Shown here: positions 12,465 to 22,439 of the stretch, in pieces
How the letters are laid out: each line of letters begins with the position of its first letter
Position numbering within the stretch: the first letter of the stretch is position 1
NCBI RefSeq assembly: GCF_018691265.1
Contig: NW_024881283.1
Span: 3,817,731 to 3,881,730, forward strand
Source of the DNA: Tyto alba
Lineage: Eukaryota > Chordata > Aves > Strigiformes > Tytonidae
DNA length: 64,000 nucleotides
Direction: 5' to 3'
Translations under genes and position numbers: made by a program
Notes under the pieces: generated by a model
What the model was told of the DNA's origin: nothing
Databases searched by the model: none
The model's input: only the letters and a program-made list of their open reading frames with translations

Positions 12465-12572
12465 GTCGGCCCGGCTCGGTTCGGCTCGGCTCGGTTCGAC
12501 TCGACTCGGCTCGGCTCGGCTCGATTCATTTCGAATCGGCTCGGCTCGGCTCGGCTGGGCCCGGCTCGGCCC
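12465..12572. repeat. (GGCTC)n pentanucleotide array
   Basis: About 20 copies of the five-base unit CGGCT/CGGTT/CGACT run through this block, with a central interruption (TTCATTTCGAAT, about 12525-12536). Each unit has a CpG. Because five is not a multiple of three and the unit lacks stops, all frames stay open, which explains Ser/Arg/Leu and Glu/Pro/Ser/Arg-rich pseudo-peptides on both strands. It lies just upstream of the minus-strand promoter and is probably length-polymorphic. Confidence 0.9.
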
Positions 12573-12604
12573 CCTCGAGCGTCGCTGAGCACTGCGGGCA
12601 GCCC

Positions 12605-13210
12605 CACGCCGTGTCCACTCGGGACCGGTGCTCACGCAGGGGTAGGCCCCCGTCTTCACCCCACACTCTGGGCACGGGGCAGCCCCTCACTGTGTTCCCC
12701 ACGCCCGGGGGATTCAGCCCTGTTCCCCATCCAGCTGTGCCCACCCGGGACCCTCTGGGCATGGCGCAGAGCCCCACTGCAAGCCCCAGCGTGGGGACGG
12801 ACCGCCCCCATGCCCACCCAGGACACACTGGGTATGGGCAGACTCACACCATGATCCCTGGGGACAGACCCCCCGTGCCCACTCAGGACCCTCTGGCAGA
12901 CCCTGTGATCCCCAGCCTGGGGATGGACTACCCGTGCCTACCTGGGACACACGGACCACGGGGCAGACTCCCCACCATGGTCCCTTGCCTTGAAATGGAT
13001 CCCCAAATGCCCACTCAGGACCCTCTGGGCACAGGGCAGACCCCCACTGTGATTCCCTTGCCCGGGGATGGACTCCCAGCACCCACCAGAGACCCCCTGG
13101 GTACCCGAGAGCGACGTCCGTCCATGCTTGGGTCCCCACTGGGGACGGCCCTGTGCCTGCCCCACTGGAGACCCCCAGGAGCGGGGTGTACCCCGTGCAG
13201 CACAGGCAGG
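12605..13210. repeat. degenerate ~70-bp minisatellite
   Basis: Units beginning TGCCCACYCAGGACCCTCTG recur at about 12611, 12738, 12811, 12876, 12935, 13008 and 13082, followed by GGGCAGAC...CCCAC and GGGGATGGAC parts. Spacing is about 58-78 bp (one larger gap near 12611-12738), so units have drifted in length and sequence. The array has few stops and therefore produces a 351-codon plus-strand frame and 250-codon minus-strand frame; neither looks like protein. It sits immediately distal to the CpG island. Confidence 0.75.
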
Positions 13211-14010
13211 CCATGGGGACAGACAACCCCCAGATGTTCCCTGTCCTCCCACCCCAAGCAGGACCTCGCCCTGCATGCAGCCCTGCAGCGCCCTGCCAGC
13301 CAGAGGGACCACAGATGCACCTCCGTGCCCCCAAATGCCCCCTGACGGAGGAAGTTCCCTTTGACTCCCCACTAAAAGGATACCTCATGCCACTGTTGTA
13401 TCTCATGGCCTTCACAGCACCATCCCCAGCTTGCATACAGAGTGTGCAAGCCAACCCCATCAGCACCCATGACCCTTGGTGACCTCTCCTGACCAGAGAT
13501 GGACCTCCCTGCAGACCTCCTCTGTCCTGTAGAGCAACCAGAGCTTACACACAATACCCCAAAAACATCCCTTAGCTAGGGAACCCTCTATGTGACACAC
13601 GGCTACTGCAAGGGCCACCTTTGCCCTCACGAGCCCCATCAGTGTTGTCTCCCCTCACACAGCTTTGGGCCCCTTGCACCAACACAGCCGCCTCGCCAAC
13701 ACATCCACGTGTCACAGAGCCCACCATCTGCTCACCCCAAGCCCTCCACCCTCTGTCCAGTGTAGCCAGCTCCCACCCTTGCCAGTCAGCACACAGTGTT
13801 CCTGGAGCCAGGGTCCCAGCTGAGGGTATCATTTCCCATTTGCTCTACGCAAATATTCTGGCTGCTGGGTTTGCTGTGCTGAAAACCCTACTTCCACTGT
13901 AAGGTATCACAACTAAAGAAAGCCATTCCTCTTAAATAGCAACCAGGTCATGCTGCAGATGGATACAGAGCATGACATCATGTCCTCTCTCTGCTTGCTG
14001 GATTGCCTGG
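13210..14010. other. gene-free stretch
   Basis: C-rich sequence fading into ordinary composition. No exon or named repeat is recognised. Confidence 0.45.
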
Positions 14011-14012
14011 AG

Positions 14013-14035
14013 AAAAAAAAAAAAAAAAAAAAAAA
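14013..14035 (+). repeat. A(23) tract
   Basis: Uninterrupted run of 23 adenines. There is no AATAAA in the 40 bases before it, so I read it as a simple repeat and not a retrotransposed tail. Confidence 0.85.
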
Positions 14036-14039
14036 CAAC

Positions 14040-15480
14040 TTAGGTTCTGGAGATTCAGTTCTCATCTTCTAAGCTGCTCATGTGAATGGTCAGTGGATCT
14101 ACAGGACTCCTGCTAGGTGCCAGTGACTTCTCATGACCCAGATATTTCACTGGGACAATGGAGACATCACCTTGGAGTGACTCACAGACATATGTGACAA
14201 GCCTTCTCAGGGAGAAAGCACCTGAACACTTTCCAAAGTGTGTGTAGTGACATGTCCGACATCTGAGTATCTCTCTGAATGATTTCTTGTTCTGGGGGAT
14301 TACATGGAAACCTGTGCATTTTAGGTCAAATCTGAAGCAAAGGATCAGAAAGAAGCATTCCTGGTGCAACAGGGCTTGGTTGATCTTGGAAAGGTTGTGT
14401 CTGAGAAAGCTCTGCCAAATGCAGGGCTTCCTACAGTAAGTAGCTTTGTTATATGCGATGGAGGGAAGGTAAAGCCATGATTCATCTGTTTACTGCCCAC
14501 CGGTAGATCTGCAGTACCTCCTGGTCCTGGCCAGAAACTCATGCTGATGATGAGCAGAGGCACACGGTGAGCAAGGGCTCTGGTGGTGCAACAAGAGGGG
14601 GGACCTTCCCCCTGCTGCCCAGGGGACAACCTTTCAGCAAGGCCTGCAACCACCTCATCCAATTCCTGTGCTCTTCCCTTTTCCTTTGGGGAAGTTAGTG
14701 CCATTGCCTGTGTTGGGTTGAAGGCTGCAGGAGGATTCACAAGGAACAGAAATGGATGGCTGTCCTCTGTCTACTGAAGGCAAGTGACAACACGATGTAG
14801 GTCCTAACACTGTCCTGGTTCAGGTGCTAGACTTGGTCCAGCCTATGCAACACTTGAAGATCTTGCCCAAGGCCAAGTGATTTTCTGCCTGGCCAGTGGC
14901 TAACTTCTGGGGTCCAGCAACTAGTCTGCAGCTCTTTGACCCATTTCAGGAAAAAAAAGGGATCAGTACTCTCAGAGCAAAATGCAACCTGTATTTGCCT
15001 GTTTCTCCCACGACAAAAAATACAGACAGACATACAGTTCATCGAACAGGGTGGGATTTCTAAGGTCTGGGGAGAAAACTCTTTGAGAGGGAACTGTTCC
15101 AGAATTGCTCTTTGGAGGTTTCTCATGTCTTTTGCTGAAGAGTGGTACTGACCACTGCTGAAGACAAGCACTGACCTGGAAAATCTCTTGTTCCTAAAAT
15201 ATTCATATTGAGGGGATGGACAGCTGGAAATGCTGGTGAGGACTTCTGTTTTAATATGTGGAGTACTCAGGTATAGTAGGACACAGAGCTATGTTTACTT
15301 CCATATCAGGGCTTCATGGTGCTGCCTATCGACACGGCATCTGAGCACCTTCTCTATAAATTCAGAAGTATTATCAATGCTCCTCATGGGTTTCATCAAC
15401 TCTGGAATTTCCTCATTTCCACAATAATCGGGTTTTCATGAATGGAATAAATGCGCAAGAGCTAAGATCTGCAAGATGGA
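14040..15480. other. gene-free stretch
   Basis: Ordinary composition. A 131-codon and a 114-codon minus-strand frame occur, without recognisable motifs or matching splice sites. No repeat is identified, although an old unclassified transposon remnant is possible. Confidence 0.4.
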
Positions 15481-15489
15481 GACAGGAGA

Positions 15490-15560
15490 GAAATTTTCCC
15501 ATTGACTTTAATTTGGAGTTAGCAGCAGCTGAGTTCAGAAGGATTTACATATGACATCCA
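15490..15560 (+). repeat. possible ancient amniote repeat fragment
   Basis: TCCCATTGACTTTAATTTGG followed by AGTTAGCAGCAG and CAGAAGGATTTA resembles a segment common in old amniote LINE-derived repeats ('cccattgacttcaatgggagttaggcacctaaatacctttgaggat'). The match is short and from memory, so family and ends are uncertain. Confidence 0.35.
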
Positions 15561-16900
15561 TATGAGCACCACAGGAATTCAGTTTGATTAATATTACAAT
15601 GGAAACGAGCCACAGAAGTGGTTTGCCGTTTATTATGAAGTGTTGCCAAAAAAGCTCAAGCACATTTGCAGTCTGGTTTGGGCCAGCTCTCAGTGAGTGC
15701 CAGCACAATAAATGACTGGGAGCTAATGACTACAAAAGGGCACCGATACCCTGATGCATGTGGTGTCAGACACACCGGAGCAGGATCTTCAGAAGGAGAG
15801 GATGAGGGTGAACATAAGGCAATATGACTGAGAAGAAAACCTCCTGGTGTCTGTACTTCCCTCCCTCTTCCTCCCTTGTTAGTGCCTCAGCAATCTGGGA
15901 CCGAACTTCCTCCTAGGCTGGTTCCCACTATTTGCAACGTTCCCATTGTATCAACTTTGTTTTCTGTCAGAAATTGATCTTGGATCTGGCATGAATGATA
16001 TAAACATGGACCATATTCTGCTAGAAAAAAAGCCTAATGTCCCATGGTCCATGACCTTCTTATCCTGAATCTGATATTTAATACAGAGGTGAATAATAAG
16101 GCACAGGGATAGATGCAAAAGAATATGTGCACACAGTAATCCTCTCTCATCCATGTGTTTTTTGACCTAACATCTCCCTCAGAGCGGGGAGGTGGGAATC
16201 TCCTCTTCATGCCTTGAAAAGGCAAGAGGAAAGGTTATTTACAGACTTTAAAGCCCCAACAAGCAGCAGATCACCTTTCGGGACCTCCCATACATTCCCT
16301 TCCCAAAAGCAGTCTCATACTGAGACCAGCTGTTGAACTTACTCAGGGTACATCTTCCCAAAAGGGTCCACTTTTGTTTGGGCTTTTGTTCTTCATGGGC
16401 TGGAAAATCACTTGTGTGAATACAAGTAAGCTCTACTGGTAGTGGGAAATTGTCTGGCTTCATGTCTCAAACATTTGCAGGCAGCTCTGCCTTTCCCTGA
16501 CAGATTGCCGAGTGACCTTCTACAAGAAGGCTGCACTGTGCAAACCCATGCAAAGTTCCTTCCCTTTCAGTCTCCTTACAAAGCAAAAGAACAAATTTTC
16601 TCATTATAACACATTCCTCTCTCTCCTATTTCTGATGGCTCTTTTCAACTACTTCTATCTTTTCCACATCCACTGTGGACACTAAGCCTGGGTGCAAAGT
16701 GCCAAGGTGTCACCATGCCATGTTCAGGGCTCATACCCCCTCTATTCATCATACCCCCTCCTTTCCAGTATATGCACCCAAATTTAAGCCAAACCCCCTC
16801 TGTTAAAGAGTTGTTCCTGCAGTTCAGGTCTGCTTTGCTCACCCTTATCTTCTTTCCCAGAATTGCTTCTCTCTTGAGCATAACTGTCCACCTCATCCAC
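15560..16900. other. gene-free stretch
   Basis: Unique-looking, AT-leaning sequence. No exon, RNA or repeat can be supported. Confidence 0.45.
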
Positions 16901-16959
16901 CCCACCTTTGGTACTTAGCACCCCACCAAGCTTGGGTACATATGTATCATCGTTCTGTT

Positions 16960-17230
16960 ATTCTAATATCAAACTAACCAGCCTATAATTATCCGATTTC
17001 AGGCTCTCGTGATAGCTGAATACCAGCACCCTTCCTGTCTCAGCAGTTGTCTGGTATTTCAAAAGCCTGCTATATACCTCTGTCAACACTTTAGGGATGC
17101 TTCCGTTTGGACTATCCAGAAAATAAATTTATTTTGAGTGTAGGTTGTTTAAATTTCTTGGCGAGTAGCAGTCTTGCAAGTACCTCATCAGCCTTCTGTA
17201 TTACAAGAAAAATGATCTGGTTTCTCTGCA
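16960..17230 (+). repeat. decayed ancient amniote repeat, family unassigned
   Basis: The run ACTAACCAGCCTATAATTAT, then CCAGCACCCTTCCTGTCTC, then CAACACTTTAGGGATGCTTC and GTTTGGACTATCCAG parallels, in order, the widespread amniote repeat that reads '...ctgaccggcctataattccc...ccagtcctctggcacc...cagcactcttgggtgcatcccatctggacc...'. Several blocks agree in order and spacing, which makes chance unlikely. I do not recall its database name with certainty; it is probably a LINE-derived element read in antisense. Confidence 0.45.
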
Positions 17231-17289
17231 AAAGCAGAACTTGGGAATTTATCGAACACCTGATTTGTTACCGCTGTTAACAAATTCCC

Positions 17290-17309
17290 TGTGTCTATTA
17301 ATAGACACA
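17290..17309. repeat. perfect 20-bp palindrome
   Basis: TGTGTCTATTAATAGACACA is identical to its reverse complement over all 20 bases with no spacer. It could extrude as a hairpin or bind a symmetrical dimer, but may also be chance in AT-rich DNA. Confidence 0.8.
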
Positions 17310-17449
17310 TGGGTTTGAATTTCCTTTGTTCCTAGGTTATTCTAAACATTTCCTACGGTTGTTCTTCAATCCCACCAGCCACTAATATTTTCCCTAATAG
17401 CTCGTTTCTTCTATTTGTACCCTTCACGAATTACTGCACGTCCCAATCC

Positions 17450-18510
17450 AAGCCAACCTCTCATCCTCTCGCAGGGATTCACGACTCAAGAGTCCTCGTG
17501 GATCCAGCTGTGGGACAGAGGAGCCATTCCGCAGGCCGTGGCAAGCTGGTGGGCCGTGGTGCTGCCACTGCGGGCTCGCAGGCTCCCAGCCAGGCCAGTC
17601 AGTCCGTCCGCCCGCGGGGAAGGGCAGGGTGAGCTGCCGTGTCCATGCCTTGGCTTGTGCCAGGAGAGCAGAAAGAACCTTCCTGATGCTCACGGATGCA
17701 AGTGGATGTGGGAGAATATAAACCACGTCTCTAAGTCTTGTCCTCCTGACATGCAGGAGTAACACTAAGCATGTCAGAGCTGGATGAAAATTTTCATCAG
17801 TTTTCTCTTGCACCAAAAAAAGAAGAAAAAAGAAAAAAAAAAAAGACCTTTTCCCCCCATCCAAATTTTGAAACTGATTGTTTGAAGTATTTAATTTAGT
17901 AGAGAAATTCTCATGTTCAATCCTCCTCTTGCACTCTCTCCCTTCTTTCCTTTTTGCCATTTTTTCCAACGTAACACCTGTTTTGCTTTTCAAATTATCG
18001 TAGAAAATTCAAACAAAAGATTTTTCTTTTCAGAATCACAATAAACTATTGGAATGACAAAACAGCTGAGGTTATTGATTCAACTTGATTCATCTTTTCT
18101 TTGATCATCCATTGCATTTCTGGCATTGCTTAGATTCAGGATCATTTCGGACTCACTGAATTTGGATCGATATAAAATGTTGTTATTTATATGTCTTGCT
18201 ATTTGTTTGCCCTTACTGCTCTTTGACACATACATATCAATTTGGGATCATCAATTTGCTATTTTTTCCCCTCCTGTTCCAGTGAAACAGGACGGGATTC
18301 CAGCTGTTGTTCTCCTTCCAGTGTTGTGACCATTCTGAGTATCTGAAAAGAGTTTCTCCAGGAAGTCCTCATCTCTGTTCCATTTTTCTGACCAAATTTT
18401 TCCTCTCAAAAGTCTGGCCAATAGCTTGCAGCAGCTCCTCCAAAGCAACAGGCTCATAGACTGCTGTCTGTGATCACACTCCCAGTGAACATGGCACCTT
18501 TCTAGTCCCT
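17450..18510. other. gene-free stretch before an A-tailed end
   Basis: No open frame of note. It has an AT-rich, 3'-UTR-like composition that ends in AATAAA and a long A run (separate entry). A C-rich patch lies at 17,500-17,650. Confidence 0.4.
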
Positions 18511-18514
18511 TCAG

Positions 18515-18562
18515 AATAAAATATCCCTTTAGAATACAAAAAAAAAAAAAAAAAAAAAAAAA
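18515..18562 (+). other. AATAAA signal plus A(25) tail, retrocopy-like
   Basis: AATAAA at 18515-18520 is followed 17 bases later by 25 uninterrupted adenines (18538-18562). That is the geometry of a polyadenylated transcript copied back into DNA. I could not find a parent gene, an open frame or a clear target-site duplication flanking it. Processed copies are rare in birds because CR1 does not use poly(A), so a chance A microsatellite next to AATAAA is a real alternative. Confidence 0.3.
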
Positions 18563-18959
18563 GCTAATTTAATGAATACATAATCAACAAACCCAGATGT
18601 AGAGTCCACAAGTGACTGGAGGTTGTATGCATCTTTTTGGGAAGCTTTTCTTTGTGAATCTGGTATGAGTTCATCTAGGTACGGCTCCAGCTTGACTGGT
18701 TGGCCTTGGAAAATCTGTCATTTTGCACCGAGGAGGGTGGAAGCTCAATGACATTGAATATTTTAAAGGTGACACTCTGGAAAGCCTAAACCTGGGACTC
18801 ACAAGGGATTTAGCTGGGAAGCCATATGAGTTGTAAATGGTGAGATTTAGCAAGCCTTACAAATTTGGAAAATCCCAAGGGACTAGGGGATTACAAAATT
18901 TTCATGATCCTTTGAGAAAGGAAGCCACAAACCCAGATCAAATGGTGGGAAGGATAATT

Positions 18960-19815
18960 GAGTTTCTACAGCTAAGCGTTGGTGAAACAACATAATTAAT
19001 GGCTTTTGCCATGGAAAGTAGGTCTTGCCAGACAAACCCATGGTCTTTGCTGTGAGAGATTGGAGCTGGTTGAAAACATCCGTGCTGGTCCAGGCCATGC
19101 CTGAGCAGTTTTAAGCAGGCACCTTGGCACCACCATGAGACAGGGAAACTGAATACAAGTCAGTGTGGAAATGGTATCACTAAGGAAATCATTAAATGCT
19201 CTAAACTAGGAATGTTAAATGTTAGCTGTCTCTGGCTTCATGACAGAGCTCCTTACCAACATCAGGACCTTGAGATGAAGGCGAGAGGCTGTTCTTACTG
19301 GGACTAGAAATTGGAAAAAGAAAGCTATGGAGTCATTTTATTAAAGATGTAGATGACAGTCCTAAAATCTATGGTAATGTTTGCAGATGACAAAAAGACT
19401 GAACAGGACAGGTTACTGCTGTAAAACCATCAGGATCATTAAACGGTCCCAACCCAGCTGCTCTGTTTGAAGAGCCGTCCACAAAACTGCACCTGAGAGT
19501 CAGGAAAACACGTTCCCCAGGATGAGAGACTCTGTCCCACAAAGCATAATTCAGGGAGGCTTCAGAGTAATTCTGTGCATTTGCCTGACATTGGATTTAT
19601 AAAAGGGGAATAGCAAGAAGGCAGGAGTGACCTAGATCCTTCACACAGCATTGGAAAATCTATTACAGGAACACTGCGGCAGCTCTGCTGTCAGCCTCCA
19701 ACGAGGCCTGTAGGAGCACAAAAGAGGGTTGGAAGAAAAGCTATGAAAGTCTTCTGGGAGCTGGAAAACATCCTTGACTTGAGCTCAAGGAGCTCTTCAT
19801 GCTCACCGCAGGAAG
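18960..19815 (+). repeat. decayed CR1 LINE (ORF2 3' half)
   Basis: Landmarks of the CR1 reverse-transcriptase ORF occur in order on the plus strand: GGTCTTGCCAGACAAACC (usual 'catgccagaccaacc') near 19021, TTTGCAGATGACAAAAAGAC (usual 'tttgcagatgatacaaa', coding the FADDT-like motif) near 19380, and GGAAAACATCCTTGAC with GAGCTCAAGGAGCTC (usual 'ggaaaacatgccttatagtgagagactcaaggagctc') near 19765-19795. The frame is broken many times, so it is long dead. Boundaries are approximate. It appears to be an old amniote CR1 type. Confidence 0.6.
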
Positions 19816-19819
19816 CTGG

Positions 19820-20765
19820 AAGATCTCTGCCATGGCGTGCCCCTGTTGAGGAGAAGCAGCTGGACGGTGCAGTGAAATGGAGGGGGCTGAGGGTGGGAAC
19901 GGGGTGACGCAGAGCAGGAAGAGCTGCTGGTGCGCGGGGTGGCCTGACCGGCGCCAGGGAAACGGAGCAACTCGCTATGAGCAGTGCTCTGGGTCATGAT
20001 TTTGGGCTTTACCCCTTCATTGGTGACCCCAGCGGAACAGGGGAAGTCCTGCACTGACTTAAATATTACACGCTGAGCTGCTGATTTGTTGTGCCTTTCT
20101 GTGTTTTCCTTTCCCCAAATTATTGCAGGCCTGTCCCACCCGGCGATGGTGCATGGTAGAGCCTACTTTTATCTACGACGGAGAGTCTCCACTGGCCCTG
20201 ACTGATGTCTTTGAATCAAGCATGAACCCTGGGAAGAACCTGCTCCTCAGGCTGACAGAGACCTGAGGGGTTTCAATTTCACGCGAAGCACGTGGTTTGC
20301 CATGTTTGCCCAGGGGGGGATCATGATGGATCCCACCCAATCCAGTGGCTCTGCTGGTCCCTTTCTGCTGGCAGCTGGGTCTTACAGGACTGAAGTATTT
20401 AGCCTCACTACAGTCTTCGGGCTCAGTAGAGATTATTTGGGTGAGCCTATGGCCTATGAGAGGTAGAAGTTGCAATAAATGGTCTCTAATGATTACCTTT
20501 TACTTTAAATTTTGCAGCCCCTCTGTGTCTAGAAATAGATGCTTAGTCCATTCATCTCTTCCAAATTAAATAAAATTATTTGCTCTTTGCCTGTGCAGAG
20601 CCTCTCACAGGTTGACAAATCTCAGATGCTTTCACTCTCCCCATGCCGAGCTGCTGCAGTGCCAGGGCCCGGCAGAGGTAGATCCTGTAACTAGTGATGG
20701 TGGGAAAGCAGGGGACAGCCCTCGGCCCTTCCCATGGGGCTGGCACTGCTCTGAATTCCCCTGCT
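19820..20765. other. gene-free stretch before the LTR
   Basis: Unique sequence of mixed GC. No exon supported. Confidence 0.45.
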
Positions 20766-20770
20766 TCAGG

Positions 20771-21837
20771 TGTCCTGGGTTCGAGTGAGTGGTGGGGTGT
20801 TTTGGTAGCAGGGGAGGGGGATTTAGGGGTGGCTCCCTGGGAGAAGCTTCGTGAAGCTTCCCCAGCTCCAAGTCAGCTCCACCTCTACACCAAAACTGAG
20901 CCCACCAGCTGCGCCTCTGCGATAACGTATTTAAGAAGGGACGTGGTGATGAGCAGTTGGACTTGTGAGGAGTTGCTGCAGCTGCGTGAACACCAAGGTC
21001 AGTGGAGGAACGGAGGAAGAAAGGAGGGGGGAGGATTGCCAGAGCAGAGACCCTCCTGTATCCTGTGGGGAGATGGCAGGGCGGCCCCCCCCGCCACCCA
21101 TGGAGATCTACGGTGGAGCAGACAGTGATTTATGGCCTGTGTTTCACCTGGATGATCAAGGTGCTGTGACCGAAGAAGGCCGGGGTCTCATGGGAAAAGG
21201 CAGCCCTGCTGCTGTAATTCAGCGCTGGGAGGATTGCAGCATGCGGGGGTGTCGCACACCAGAGCAGCTCAGGAAGGGCTGCAGCCCATGGGAGGGACTC
21301 TGGTTGGAGAAAGTTGGTGTCCCACGACCGAGCAGTGTGGGGAACACTGTGGCCCGTGGGAGGGACTCATGTCGGAGAAAGTTTGTGGAGGACTGTCTCC
21401 TGTGAGAGGGGGACCACGATGGACCAGGGTGAAGAAGTTCCAGAAGCTGCCCCCACTGAAGATGGAAGAAGCAGCAGCACTGACTGCACCTCCCATTCCC
21501 TGCCCCTGCACCGCTGGGGGAGGAGGTAGAGATATCGGGAACAGAGCTGAGCCCGGGAAGAAGGGAGGGGTGGGGGGAAGGTGTTCTCAAGATGTGGCAA
21601 TGCTTCTCACTGTCCTACTCTGTTATGTGTTGTTAGAGTCTGTAATAAACGTATGTTCTTTTTTTTCTTCCCCTAATGAGTCTGCCTTTTACCTGTGACC
21701 ATAAAGGGTGATTTTCCCCATCCCAGTCCAATCTCGAACCCCAAGCCTGGCTCATCTGTCCCTTCTCATTGCCAGAAGAGAAGGGGGAGAGAGCGGCTGT
21801 GTGGTGGTTGGCTGCCGACCAGGCTCAAACCACGACA
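20771..21837 (+). mobile_element. avian endogenous-retrovirus solo LTR
   Basis: A 1,067-bp element starts TGTCCTGG and ends AACCACGACA (TG...CA termini) and is flanked by an exact 5-bp duplication, TCAGG, at 20766-20770 and 21838-21842. Inside are a TATA-type box TATTTAAG (20928-20935), a poly(A) signal AATAAA (21644-21649) followed by a T-rich stretch, and a duplicated segment sharing GGGAGGGACTC and GGAGAAAGTT. The order TATA then AATAAA fixes the plus orientation. The 3' end resembles the terminal block of common avian ERV LTRs. No internal gag/pol/env, primer-binding site or second LTR follows, so this is a solo LTR left by LTR-LTR recombination. The 5-bp duplication fits class III (ERVL) or class I elements. 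Intact duplications suggest a fairly recent insertion. It has no coding capacity. Confidence 0.85.
21250..21412 (+). repeat. internal duplication in the LTR
   Basis: GCCCATGGGAGGGACTCTGG...GGAGAAAGTTGGTG (from about 21285) recurs about 70 bp later as GCCCGTGGGAGGGACTCATG...GGAGAAAGTTTGTGG (from about 21353), with a third weaker echo CCTGTGAGAGGGGGACC (about 21400). Such U3 duplications are common in ERV LTRs and may be enhancer repeats. Confidence 0.65.
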
Positions 21838-21842
21838 TCAGG

Positions 21843-22370
21843 GAAGCCCAGGGCCTGCATTTGCCTTTTTCTCATCACCTCCTGCAGCAGATCCTCAAGT
21901 GTATTCTCTGCTCAAAGCGGGTTGGAAAAATCATTTGGGGAAATTAATTTGTGTGAGTTGCTCATTCTGATTATTGATGCGTGGCTGGGCTCTGTGGGGA
22001 TGCAGGTCCTGGCGTAGGTGGGTGCCGGGAGCCACATGGATCTTGTAAGAGCATTTTCCAGGCATCATTTTGTGTTCCTACAGGTGTGTCACTTGCTTAT
22101 TTATGGCCCATCTATAGATATAGCAATACAGAGATTGCATTAAAGAAAAGGGGAGGTGTTCCTGTGCAATCCTGCGGGTAAATGGCTTACATGGCTATTT
22201 CAGGATATGAACTTGGAAATCAGGCTGTTCATTATGGAAATGGGGCTGGTTTTGCTTTCAAAAGTACTTTTTCCTACATAATGTCTTAGCTCTCCTCAAG
22301 ACATTGCAGTCAACCCTGGCCAGCGTACCTAGGAGACCTGCATGAGATTTTTTTTTTTTTTCCCCGGGCT
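21843..22370. other. gene-free stretch
   Basis: Unique sequence. A T(13) tract occurs at about 22349-22361 and a POU octamer in inverse form (ATTTGCAT) at 22379-22386. Confidence 0.4.
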
Positions 22371-22439
22371 TATGCAGGATTTGCATCTGCCCAAACCGGG
22401 CACCAGACGGTCCCACTCTGCCCACCACGGGCTGTGCTG

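Larger units (their letters stand above)
11690..12590. promoter_or_regulatory. CpG island with minus-strand promoter
   Basis: This 0.9-kb block is very GC-rich and dense in CpG, in sharp contrast to both flanks. It contains a 19-base G run (12013-12031), five overlapping GC boxes (CCGCC core, 12361-12391) and a (GGCTC)n array. The splice donor and CATGGCGGC element described separately give it a minus-strand direction: GC boxes lie 50-130 bp upstream of the exon, the usual place for SP1 sites in TATA-less promoters. No TATA box is seen. A divergent plus-strand transcript is possible, but no plus-strand donor was found. CpG islands of this kind usually mark constitutive or developmental gene promoters. 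Confidence 0.75.

Noticed and set aside
12150..12854. 234-codon plus-strand frame with Arg-Leu-Gly-Ser-Ala repeats
   Set aside because: Translation of the (GGCTC)n array and CpG island.
12290..13345. 351-codon plus-strand frame
   Set aside because: Runs through the GC boxes, the pentamer array and the ~70-bp minisatellite; its residues simply repeat the array.
12714..13466. 250-codon minus-strand frame, Gly/Trp/Val-rich
   Set aside because: Antisense of the same minisatellite; periodic composition and no family.
14013..14035. A(23) tract as a retrotransposed tail
   Set aside because: No AATAAA in the bases before it and no target-site duplication seen.
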